Source of the DNA: CAZVFE01 sp964626405
GTDB lineage: Bacteria; Bacteroidota; Bacteroidia; Cytophagales; Spirosomataceae
Assembly: GCA_964626405.1 (NCBI GenBank)
Contig: CAZVFE010000093.1
Coordinates: 1-5,505 of the forward strand
Direction of reading: 5' to 3'
DNA length: 5,505 nucleotides
The position numbers and the translations under genes are program-made. The notes under the pieces are model-generated. The model was not told the origin of the DNA. It worked only from the letters and a program-made list of their open reading frames with translations, and ran no database searches. Position 1 is the first letter of the stretch, and every line of letters starts with the position of its first letter. Positions 1 to 5,505 of this stretch are shown piece after piece.

Positions 1-1267
1 GTTCGATGGTCAGTTGAACCCGTTCGATTTTGGCATCGGATACTTCTAGCACTTTGAAAGAGAATTTATCAATTTCTATGACTTGATTTTCAGCTGGGAA
101 ATCTTCGTAATTGGCAAATAACATCCCTGAAATTGTATCGTAATCTCCCTCAGGAAGATTCAATTTATATTTTTCGTTAAGGTATTCTATTTCTTGTCGA
201 CCAGATAAAATAAAGGTATTTTGATCTATTTGTTTTTCTTCCCAATCTTCTGAATCATCAAATTCATCCTGTATTTCTCCGAAGATTTTTTCCATTACAT
301 CTTCCATGGATACTAATCCGGAAGTAGAACCAAATTCATCTACCACCAATGCCAAAGATTTTCTCTCCTTGGATAATTTTAACATTAAATCATTGGCCAT
401 CATGGCTTCTGGGACAATTAAAATCGTATTTAAAATTGAATTAATATCTTTAGGCTTTTTAAATAAGGCCATGGAATGACAATATCCGATTACATCTTCT
501 AAGCTTTCCTTATAAATTAGAACTTTTGAATGGCCAGATTCCACAAATACTTCCTTCAATTTTTCAATTCCATCCTCTAAATCAATTGCCGTAATTTCCG
601 TCCGAGGAATCATACAATCCCTTACACGAACCTCCTTAAATTCAAGGGCATTATGGAATATTTTTGCATCCACTTCCGATAAATCCTCATCCTCTGGTTG
701 GTTATTTAAATTCTGGAAATAATGGTTTAAGTCGGTAAGTCCGAAAGCGGGTTTTTCTTCCGAATATTTCAATCTTAGAACTTTAAGAATAAATAATTTT
801 GAAAGCTCTACGATAAACCATACAAAAGGATAAAGTAAATAATAGATGATGGCAATCGGGATGGCCAACCATTCTAAAATTAAATCTGGATTTATTAAAA
901 ATAAACTTTTTGGGGTATATTCTGAGGTTATCAATAATATCACCGTTGCCAATAAGGAAGCGATAAATCGAAGAAAAACCTCATTGATTGAAAGGGGGAT
1001 TATTCCAACCAAAAAATGATAAAGGCTTTCTTCCATGAAGATTCCATATAATACAAGAGCTAGGGTATTCCCTACCAACATGGTACCAATAAAATGGGAG
1101 GGTTTATTATTGAAAAATGATATTATTTTAGCATTCCATTTATTTTGTTTCCCCTTTAATTCAAAATATAATTTATTGGACGAAACATAAGCCATTTCAA
1201 CTCCCGAAAAAAAAGCGGATAAAATTAATGATATAATGATAAAATTAAATTCGGGGTTTTCAGTCAT
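1..1267 (-). CDS. CNNM/CBS-pair/CorC_HlyC membrane protein (hemolysin C family), 3' end cut by window
   Basis: An open frame runs from ATG at 1267 to the window edge without a stop, giving 422 codons; family members are usually about 420-450 residues, so little is missing. Residues about 5-165 form a DUF21/CNNM membrane domain with several hydrophobic segments, the typical SGVEMAYVSSNKL start (about 21-33), VGNTLA (65-70) and SEYTPKSL (115-122, usually GE-x-x-PK). A CBS pair follows (about 213-335), with RVRDCMIPRTEITAID at the first CBS and ALVVDEFGSTSGLVSMEDV in the second. An acidic linker (about 331-345) leads into a CorC_HlyC domain (about 350 to the edge). The family is linked to Mg2+ (or Na+/Co2+) efflux; the old hemolysin name is not evidence of toxin activity. 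The start lies 6 nt after the stop of the small gene upstream, so co-expression with the ccm genes is likely. GldE belongs to the same family, but nothing here singles out GldE. Confidence 0.93.
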   Translation of the reverse strand, partial: MTENPEFNFIIISLILSAFFSGVEMAYVSSNKLYFELKGKQNKWNAKIISFFNNKPSHFIGTMLVGNTLALVLYGIFMEESLYHFLVGIIPLSINEVFLRFIASLLATVILLITSEYTPKSLFLINPDLILEWLAIPIAIIYYLLYPFVWFIVELSKLFILKVLRLKYSEEKPAFGLTDLNHYFQNLNNQPEDEDLSEVDAKIFHNALEFKEVRVRDCMIPRTEITAIDLEDGIEKLKEVFVESGHSKVLIYKESLEDVIGYCHSMALFKKPKDINSILNTILIVPEAMMANDLMLKLSKERKSLALVVDEFGSTSGLVSMEDVMEKIFGEIQDEFDDSEDWEEKQIDQNTFILSGRQEIEYLNEKYKLNLPEGDYDTISGMLFANYEDFPAENQVIEIDKFSFKVLEVSDAKIERVQLTIE

Positions 1268-1273
1268 GATTCA

Positions 1274-1531
1274 TTATTTTTTTGACCGTTTCTTAGTGAA
1301 TCTTTTTTCTTGTTCTTTTTGCGAATTTTTATCTTTTGCAATACGCATTTGTCTAAAATATTGGTAAACAAATAAAGCAGATATGCAGAACATTAACCAA
1401 AAATAATGGTAATTCAATTCTGCCCAAAAATCTCCTCGAATATTTTCGGGAATAGGAGTGTTGAGGTCCATTACCCAAATGATAAAGAAGCCAATACCAA
1501 CTGCCAGGCTTATTTTTTCTTTTCCACTCAT
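1274..1531 (-). CDS. small two-helix membrane protein of unknown function downstream of ccmF
   Basis: This 85-residue protein starts MSGKEKISLAVG. I chose this ATG (1531-1529) because it forms an ATGA overlap with the ccmF stop; the frame is open further upstream, but that extension only reads through the end of ccmF out of frame. Two hydrophobic helices are visible, about residues 8-23 (GIGFFIIWVM) and 42-59 (HYFWLMFCISALFVYQYF). They are separated by a short loop containing NTPIPENIRGDFW. The C-terminal 26 residues are highly charged and lysine-rich, ending FTKKRSKK. By the positive-inside rule both ends face the cytoplasm and the loop the periplasm. I do not recognise a family. The position suggests an accessory role in cytochrome maturation or a partner of the downstream CNNM protein, but neither is shown. 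It ends TAA immediately followed by an in-frame TGA. Confidence 0.8.
   Translation of the reverse strand: MSGKEKISLAVGIGFFIIWVMDLNTPIPENIRGDFWAELNYHYFWLMFCISALFVYQYFRQMRIAKDKNSQKEQEKRFTKKRSKK
1528..1531 (-). promoter_or_regulatory. ATGA start/stop overlap, ccmF to small membrane protein
   Basis: The start codon of the 85-residue gene (1531-1529) overlaps the ccmF TGA stop (1530-1528). No Shine-Dalgarno motif is visible upstream (CCGAAAGCAATCGC), which supports translational coupling and decides the start of the small gene. Confidence 0.7.
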
Positions 1532-4077
1532 GCGATTGCTTTCGGTTTTAAATATTTTGCCATTGCAATAAAGGTACCTAAAAATAATATAATTGAACCA
1601 ATCCAAACAAGATTTATCCAAGGTTTTTCAATCGCTTTAATGATAATTAGGTCCTGACTTGTGGTATTTACTGCGAAGGAAAATTCAGAAGTATTGGGAT
1701 TAATGCCGGTAAATTTAATTTTTATCCCTGATTCAATGCTTTCAAAAGCGGGCATGGCCACCAAGCCATCTTTGATGATGAATTGTGGTTTTAAGCTATA
1801 TTGAATAAAGTTTTTCCCTAATACAGAGAAATTTGCTTCTACTGCTGCATCTTGTTCACCTAATTCCATTCCATCCACATTCATCACTCTTTCAACCTGA
1901 TTTAGGGTTACGACAAAATCATTGATAAATAAGGTATCGCCAATTGAAAGGGTATAATTTTGGGTTTCAGACCAATTTTTTTCTTCAGAACCACCTGCTG
2001 CTAAGATTGGGTCTAGGGAAACATAGGTATAGATATCGTGACTAGAATTATGTTTAATATCGGGGGAGATGGCTGTTCCCATTTTCGGGTTTACCTGCCA
2101 GCGAGGAAATAAAGAAACGGTTTTTCCTTCTTTATCTTTAAATTCTAATTCAAAATAAGTGTTTTCTGGTTCGGTGGTAAGGGTATCGCCTTTATGAATG
2201 GTTTCATTTCCAACGATAATATCTTTTAAAGCGACTGTATGAAAATCATTTTCAATCAAATAAAAATCATTTTTGTTGAAATAACCGGGGTAATCTCTTA
2301 GGGCGATTTTTCGACCTTTATAAGTAATAGTATAATTCTGCATGGAGGCAGGTTCGCCAAGCCATAAAGGGAGATTTTCTTTATTTTCTTTATTATCGTC
2401 TTTGGTAAATTCTTCTGATTTATTGGAAATGGCAAAACCTGAATTATTCAAGGAAACGATTTTAGAATATCCGGAGGAGAATAAAATTCCTACCAGCATG
2501 ATGGCCAAACCAAAATGGGAAATTGCTCCACCTGAAAGATTGAATTTTGCTTTGATGAGATGAAGAACTATTGAGCCATTGGTTATTATTCCAAAAATGC
2601 CTGCGAATAAAAATAAGATATAAATAGGATTGAATACTTCTCCGAAATTAATGGCTAAAATTGTAATGATAGCAGTAATTAAAGTAGGAGTATAAAGTGA
2701 TTTTAAATTTGCCTTACCTTTTAATTTTCCCCACCAAATATATTGTCCGATTCCTGAGCAAATTCCTACCAAGATATAAATCCAGATTTGAATTTTGCTA
2801 TAATGTTCTACCTGATCTGCAGGCAAGGCAATATTGGAAAGTATGCCAAAAGATTCTAAAATTTTATTATAAACGGGGATGGAAGTAGTAAAGGTAAGTT
2901 GAAATGCCGATAAACCTAAAAGCGAAGCTGAAACGAAAATCCAGAATTCGCGACTATATACTTGTAATTCTTTTTCATCTGAAGGAATATTTTTCCAGCG
3001 ATAAAAAGCCATTCCTACTGCAACGAATAGGAAGGTTAATAAATAAATTAGTAATTGTCCGGATAAACCAAGATCTGTAAAGGAGTGTACGGAGGCATTT
3101 CCTAGGATTCCGGATCTGTTTAAGAAGGTTGAATATAGGACAAGGATAAAGGTTGCAATTACAAGAATTATGGAGGTTTTTAGAGAGCCTGATGATGTTT
3201 TTGCGTGAACCATGGTATGGACGGCTGCCACGAGGGTTAACCAAGGGACGAAAGAAGCATTTTCTACGGGGTCCCAGTTCCAATATCCTCCGAAATTTAG
3301 GGTTTCATAAGCCCAATATGCGCCCATTGTGATACCAATTCCAAGAATTGCAAGTGAGAATAAGGACCAAGACATAGAAGGCTGGATCCATTCTTTTAAT
3401 TTATTTTTCCAAAGGCCTGCGATTAAATAGGAAAATGGAACTAAGGTAAGGGCAAAGCCTAGAAAAAGTGTTGGAGGGTGGATGACCATCCAATAATTTT
3501 GAAGTAGGGGGTTAAGGCCTCTTCCATCTTCTGGGATGAAATCGGGGTTCATTTGCCAAACAGGAAGATCAGGTTGTGCCTCTCTCAATAATAAGAAAGG
3601 AGAAGAGCCGATTTTCAATTCAATACCTGGGATAATGATACCTAAAATCATGGAGGTAAGAAAAGCCTGAACAAGGCTAAAGGTAAACATTACGGGGCCT
3701 TCCCATTCTGATTTTTTACTACTTAATAATACCCCAATGATGGCTTGCCAGAATATCCATAATAAGAATGAACCTTCCTGTCCTTCCCAATAGCAAGAGA
3801 CCATATATCTCAATGGAAGTGCTAAAGAGGAGTGTGTAAAGGCATATTGGTATTCGAAGTAATGATTATAAATTATAATGAAAAGGGAAACTGCTACTCC
3901 TATTACTGCCAATAAATGGGTAAAGAAAATGGTTCTTCCAAATTTAAGCCATTCATTTTTTTCTATTTCAATTTTGGAATTACTTGCTTTGAAATAGGAA
4001 AAAGTAGCAATTAAAGACGTGATAAAAGAGCTTATCACTAAAATATGTCCAACCTGGCCGATTGTTTCGTGTATCAT
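1528..4077 (-). CDS. ccmF: CcmF, heme lyase subunit of cytochrome c maturation System I (long form)
   Basis: The 849-residue integral membrane protein CcmF receives heme from holo-CcmE and attaches it to the CxxCH motif of exported apocytochromes c. The tryptophan-rich WWD region is NFGGYWNWDPVENASFVPW (261-279). Four histidines match the functional ones of E. coli CcmF: H200 (in VIHPPTLFLGF) and H331 (in NASVHSF) flank the WWD region, while H287 and H521 (in AISHFGLAIML) correspond to the ligands of the transmembrane b heme. YWEGQEGSFLLW (96-107) is another family block. The hydrophobic core ends near residue 540; a periplasmic domain of about 275 residues follows, then a last helix (about 821-839). 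E. coli CcmF has about 647 residues, so most of the excess is in this domain. The domain contains no cysteine and keeps a HDIYTYVS block (680-687) like the DLY motif of other CcmF proteins. The start ATG overlaps the ccmE stop as TAATG. Confidence 0.97.
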   Translation of the reverse strand: MIHETIGQVGHILVISSFITSLIATFSYFKASNSKIEIEKNEWLKFGRTIFFTHLLAVIGVAVSLFIIIYNHYFEYQYAFTHSSLALPLRYMVSCYWEGQEGSFLLWIFWQAIIGVLLSSKKSEWEGPVMFTFSLVQAFLTSMILGIIIPGIELKIGSSPFLLLREAQPDLPVWQMNPDFIPEDGRGLNPLLQNYWMVIHPPTLFLGFALTLVPFSYLIAGLWKNKLKEWIQPSMSWSLFSLAILGIGITMGAYWAYETLNFGGYWNWDPVENASFVPWLTLVAAVHTMVHAKTSSGSLKTSIILVIATFILVLYSTFLNRSGILGNASVHSFTDLGLSGQLLIYLLTFLFVAVGMAFYRWKNIPSDEKELQVYSREFWIFVSASLLGLSAFQLTFTTSIPVYNKILESFGILSNIALPADQVEHYSKIQIWIYILVGICSGIGQYIWWGKLKGKANLKSLYTPTLITAIITILAINFGEVFNPIYILFLFAGIFGIITNGSIVLHLIKAKFNLSGGAISHFGLAIMLVGILFSSGYSKIVSLNNSGFAISNKSEEFTKDDNKENKENLPLWLGEPASMQNYTITYKGRKIALRDYPGYFNKNDFYLIENDFHTVALKDIIVGNETIHKGDTLTTEPENTYFELEFKDKEGKTVSLFPRWQVNPKMGTAISPDIKHNSSHDIYTYVSLDPILAAGGSEEKNWSETQNYTLSIGDTLFINDFVVTLNQVERVMNVDGMELGEQDAAVEANFSVLGKNFIQYSLKPQFIIKDGLVAMPAFESIESGIKIKFTGINPNTSEFSFAVNTTSQDLIIIKAIEKPWINLVWIGSIILFLGTFIAMAKYLKPKAIA

Positions 4078-4079
4078 TA
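4075..4079 (-). promoter_or_regulatory. TAATG stop/start overlap, ccmE to ccmF
   Basis: The ccmE stop TAA (4079-4077) and ccmF start ATG (4077-4075) share one base. The upstream stretch (GAAGAAACCAATTTA) has no good Shine-Dalgarno motif, so ccmF translation probably depends on ribosomes ending on ccmE. This also fixes the ccmF start. Confidence 0.7.
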
Positions 4080-4502
4080 TAAATTGGTTTCTTCAATTTT
4101 ACCTTCTTGATATTTTGAAGGGCATTTTAATAGAATTTTATCACAATAGAAATTATGATCTTGGATATTCATGCTACCGATGAGCACAATTTTTTCAGAT
4201 TTATCAAAATCTTGGGGTTTTGGCGAGCCGTAAATTACTTTATTTTCTCTTCCTAGGCTATCAATTACGGTAAATTCTAGTCTATTTGCATCGATTTCAG
4301 GATTATAAACCATTTCTAGGATTTTACCTTCAGCATCTTTTTTCAATTCGCCCACGACATGCACTTTTTGTTCAGGGCTAGATTGGGCGATTTTTTCAGC
4401 TTCGTCAAAACCTACGTAGGTGGAGGCATCTGCTGATGTAATCAGGATGATACCGATGGCTACGGCGATAAGGATTAGTCCAAAAATATGAGATTTTTTC
4501 AT
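4077..4502 (-). CDS. ccmE: CcmE, periplasmic heme chaperone, Cys variant (CxxxY)
   Basis: CcmE carries heme from CcmC/CcmD to CcmF. The 141-residue product has an N-terminal uncleaved-type membrane anchor (about 5-22, HIFGLILIAVAIGIILIT), followed by a periplasmic beta-rich OB-fold region (about 28-125) with the typical VHVVGEL strand (47-53) and VLIGSM (106-111). Classical CcmE binds heme covalently through His in an HxxxY motif (H130/Y134 in E. coli). Here the aligned segment is LLKCPSKYQEG, giving C127 and Y131 with no histidine. The codon (TGC at 4124-4122) is clear and in frame, so this is not a reading error on my side. A second cysteine, C120, lies seven residues upstream. The C-terminal tail after Y131 is short. 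The gene starts 1 nt after the ccmD-like stop and its own stop overlaps the ccmF start. Confidence 0.95.
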   Translation of the reverse strand: MKKSHIFGLILIAVAIGIILITSADASTYVGFDEAEKIAQSSPEQKVHVVGELKKDAEGKILEMVYNPEIDANRLEFTVIDSLGRENKVIYGSPKPQDFDKSEKIVLIGSMNIQDHNFYCDKILLKCPSKYQEGKIEETNL

Positions 4503-4503
4503 T

Positions 4504-4719
4504 TTAGTTTTTCTTATTTAAACGATTTTCTAACTTATTTAGTTTCGAATCGAGTCTAAAAAGGTAGAAGAAAATACCGATTAAAATTACGAGAACAACG
4601 GCCACGACGACATAAATTTTACCTTCTTGGCGCATTTTGTCTGCCATTTCAATTTCTTGAGAAAATGCGGAGAAATTGATTAATAATAGGGTAAATATTA
4701 GGAATAATTTATTTTTCAT
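4504..4719 (-). CDS. ccmD: CcmD-like small membrane protein with apparent signal peptide
   Basis: CcmD is the small subunit that stabilises the CcmC-CcmE complex and helps release holo-CcmE. This product has 71 residues from the start MKNKLFLIFTLLL at 4719. I preferred it over the ATG at 4731 (MISK added) because it gives a normal signal peptide and a smaller overlap with ccmC (11 nt). The N-terminus looks like a cleavable signal peptide with likely cleavage in SAFS/QEIE. A single helix follows (about 36-54, YVVVAVVLVILIGIFFYLF), then a basic, heptad-like tail LDSKLNKLENRLNKKN that may form a coiled coil. This predicts N-out/C-in topology, as in canonical CcmD. Sequence similarity to E. coli CcmD is weak, as is common for this protein. 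The assignment rests on position between ccmC and ccmE, size and topology. Confidence 0.85.
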   Translation of the reverse strand: MKNKLFLIFTLLLINFSAFSQEIEMADKMRQEGKIYVVVAVVLVILIGIFFYLFRLDSKLNKLENRLNKKN

Positions 4720-5392
4720 CTTCGATATCATTAAGTTTTTCTTCTAATTTTTTAGATTTGATTTTTAGGGAAGTTATCCAGAATCCTAATAAAGTCCATC
4801 CGATGATTGCAGGATAGAAGACCATTCTCATTCTATTATCTAGGTCCATTTTATTAAATCCGGGGTTACCGCCATTTCCTGGGTGAAGGGAGTCTGTCAT
4901 CCTTGGAAGGATCCAGATTAGAACCATAAAAATGACGAAAGCGAAGATATTATATACGTTAGAGATTCTTGCTTTTTGTTGTTCGTCTTGGATGGAGGAA
5001 CGTACGAGCAGGTAAGCGAGGTAAATTAACATACCTATTGCTACGGAATTCAGTTTTGGATCGTTTGTCCACCAAGCGCCCCAGGTAAATTTTGCCCAGA
5101 TGCTCCCGGTGATTAGTCCGAGTGTTGCGAAAAGAAGTCCAACTTCCACAAAGGAATTGGATTTCAGGTCATATTGGAGGTCATTGGATTTCAGGTATTT
5201 AATGGAGTGGTAGACTGAAGCGATGAGTAGGAAAATCATGGAGAACCACATGGTTACGTGGAAGTATAGATTTCTTACGGTTTCATTTAGGATGGGTTGT
5301 CGGGGAACTTGTCCGAGGAAACCTTCCCAGATGGTAAAGATTAGCAGGATGATTGCTAAGTATTTAAAACCTTGTTTTTTTAATTTCTCCAT
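4709..5392 (-). CDS. ccmC: CcmC, heme-handling protein that loads heme onto CcmE
   Basis: CcmC binds heme at its periplasmic WWD region and passes it to CcmE. The 227-residue product has about six transmembrane segments. The WWD motif KFTWGAWWTNDPKLNS lies at residues 101-116. The flanking heme-ligand histidines correspond to H45 (NLYFHVTMW) and H170 (MTDSLHPG), equivalent to E. coli H60 and H184. I chose the start MEKLKKQGFK at 5392: the frame is open to 5467, but the extra 25 residues (MERNCNIVC...) are read from ccmB coding sequence in the wrong frame and do not look like CcmC. This start overlaps the ccmB stop by 13 nt. The cytoplasmic C-terminus has a charged heptad-like stretch SKKLEEKLNDIEDEK. 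The TM2-TM3 region contains a duplicated LKSN (67-70 and 76-79). Confidence 0.96.
   Translation of the reverse strand: MEKLKKQGFKYLAIILLIFTIWEGFLGQVPRQPILNETVRNLYFHVTMWFSMIFLLIASVYHSIKYLKSNDLQYDLKSNSFVEVGLLFATLGLITGSIWAKFTWGAWWTNDPKLNSVAIGMLIYLAYLLVRSSIQDEQQKARISNVYNIFAFVIFMVLIWILPRMTDSLHPGNGGNPGFNKMDLDNRMRMVFYPAIIGWTLLGFWITSLKIKSKKLEEKLNDIEDEK
5156..5196 (-). repeat. 14-bp direct repeat inside ccmC, 27 bp apart
   Basis: The 14-mer ATTGGATTTCAGGT (plus strand) occurs at 5156-5169 and again at 5183-5196. The 27-bp period equals nine codons, so both copies are read in the same frame and encode LKSN twice, as LKSN-DLQYD-LKSN, in the loop between transmembrane segments 2 and 3. The rest of the 27-bp units diverges. 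It may be the trace of a small tandem duplication; chance is possible. Confidence 0.75.
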
Positions 5393-5505
5393 AAGTAGGG
5401 GAATAAAATTCCTGAAAGAGTGACTAAAATTACATCGAGTGCAAACAATATTGCAATTTCGTTCCAATTTTCTATTAAACCAAACCCATCCATAGCGCTT
5501 TTAGA
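5380..5505 (-). CDS. ccmB: CcmB, heme exporter membrane subunit, C-terminal 41 residues only
   Basis: This frame is open from the window edge to TAA at 5382-5380. It encodes 41 residues that include ENWNEIAILFALDVILVTLS and end FPYLWRN. The last transmembrane helix and the closing FPYLWR match the usual end of CcmB (E. coli type proteins end similarly with a P-x-x-W near the C-terminus). CcmB is the membrane partner of the ATPase CcmA in the ABC complex that releases heme-loaded CcmE. It overlaps the ccmC start by 13 nt, as expected of a ccmB-ccmC pair. The upstream part and any ccmA lie outside the window. Identification is based on this short tail plus its position. Confidence 0.85.
   Translation of the reverse strand, partial: SKSAMDGFGLIENWNEIAILFALDVILVTLSGILFPYLWRN

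Noticed and set aside
1..1267. Calling the CNNM protein GldE or a hemolysin
   Set aside because: GldE is only one branch of this family and no gliding gene is adjacent. The hemolysin label is historical and nothing in the sequence shows toxin function.
1271..1340. T-rich runs on the plus strand that might be a terminator
   Set aside because: They are the complement of AAA lysine codons in the basic tail of the small gene, and I see no stem preceding them in either direction.
1532..1621. N-terminal extension of the small gene beginning MDKSCLDWFNY
   Set aside because: It lies wholly inside the 3' end of ccmF in another frame; the ATGA start is far more plausible.
1406..1657. Plus-strand open frame of 83 codons
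   Set aside because: Antisense to the small membrane gene and the end of ccmF; its composition reflects the opposite strand.
2342..2888. Plus-strand open frames at 2342-2563 and 2697-2888
   Set aside because: Antisense shadows of ccmF with no recognisable protein features and no start context.
2975..3283. 102-residue frame on the minus strand inside ccmF
   Set aside because: Arginine- and cysteine-rich shadow of the ccmF WWD-to-TM region in another frame; ccmF itself is unbroken here.
5223..5423. Plus-strand open frame of 66 codons
   Set aside because: Antisense to the start of ccmC and end of ccmB; no independent support.
5393..5467. N-terminal extension of ccmC beginning MERNCNIVCTRC, with CxxC-like cysteines
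   Set aside because: It is the ccmB coding sequence read in another frame. The ccmB tail is clearly recognisable there, and CcmC proteins normally begin as at the 5392 start.

Overview
The window is one compact block of leftward (minus-strand) genes, AT-rich, with almost no intergenic DNA. It holds the 3' part of a System I cytochrome c maturation (ccm) operon followed by two further membrane-protein genes. Several traits suggest Bacteroidota, probably Cytophagales: A-rich start regions without Shine-Dalgarno motifs, a long CcmF with a very large periplasmic domain, a CcmD-like protein with a signal-peptide-like N-terminus, and a CcmE with CPSKY in place of the usual HxxxY. This placement is inferred from sequence style, not from any search.

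In transcription order (right to left) the genes are: the C-terminal end of ccmB (5505-5380, cut by the window edge), ccmC (5392-4709), a ccmD-like gene (4719-4504), ccmE (4502-4077), ccmF (4077-1528), an unrecognised 85-residue two-helix membrane protein (1531-1274), and a CNNM/CBS-pair/CorC_HlyC protein (1267-1, cut by the window edge near its end). Neighbours overlap by 1-13 nt or are separated by 1-6 nt. I see no internal promoter-sized gap and no terminator, so the block reads as one polycistronic, translationally coupled unit.

In the family model, CcmA/CcmB drive release of holo-CcmE, CcmC with CcmD loads heme onto CcmE, and CcmE carries the heme across the periplasm to CcmF, which attaches it to apocytochrome CxxCH motifs. 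All four CcmF histidines and both CcmC histidines known from the E. coli proteins have clear counterparts here. The covalent heme-binding histidine of CcmE is replaced by cysteine (C127 with Y131). No ccmG or ccmH follows ccmF, although they may lie elsewhere in the genome. These features resemble the described variant System I of some archaea and Desulfovibrio, which uses a CxxxY CcmE and lacks CcmH.

The last two genes have no known role in cytochrome maturation. The small protein is the least understood item in the window. There is no stretch over 300 bases without a gene, and I found no RNA genes, mobile elements, CRISPR arrays or origins.
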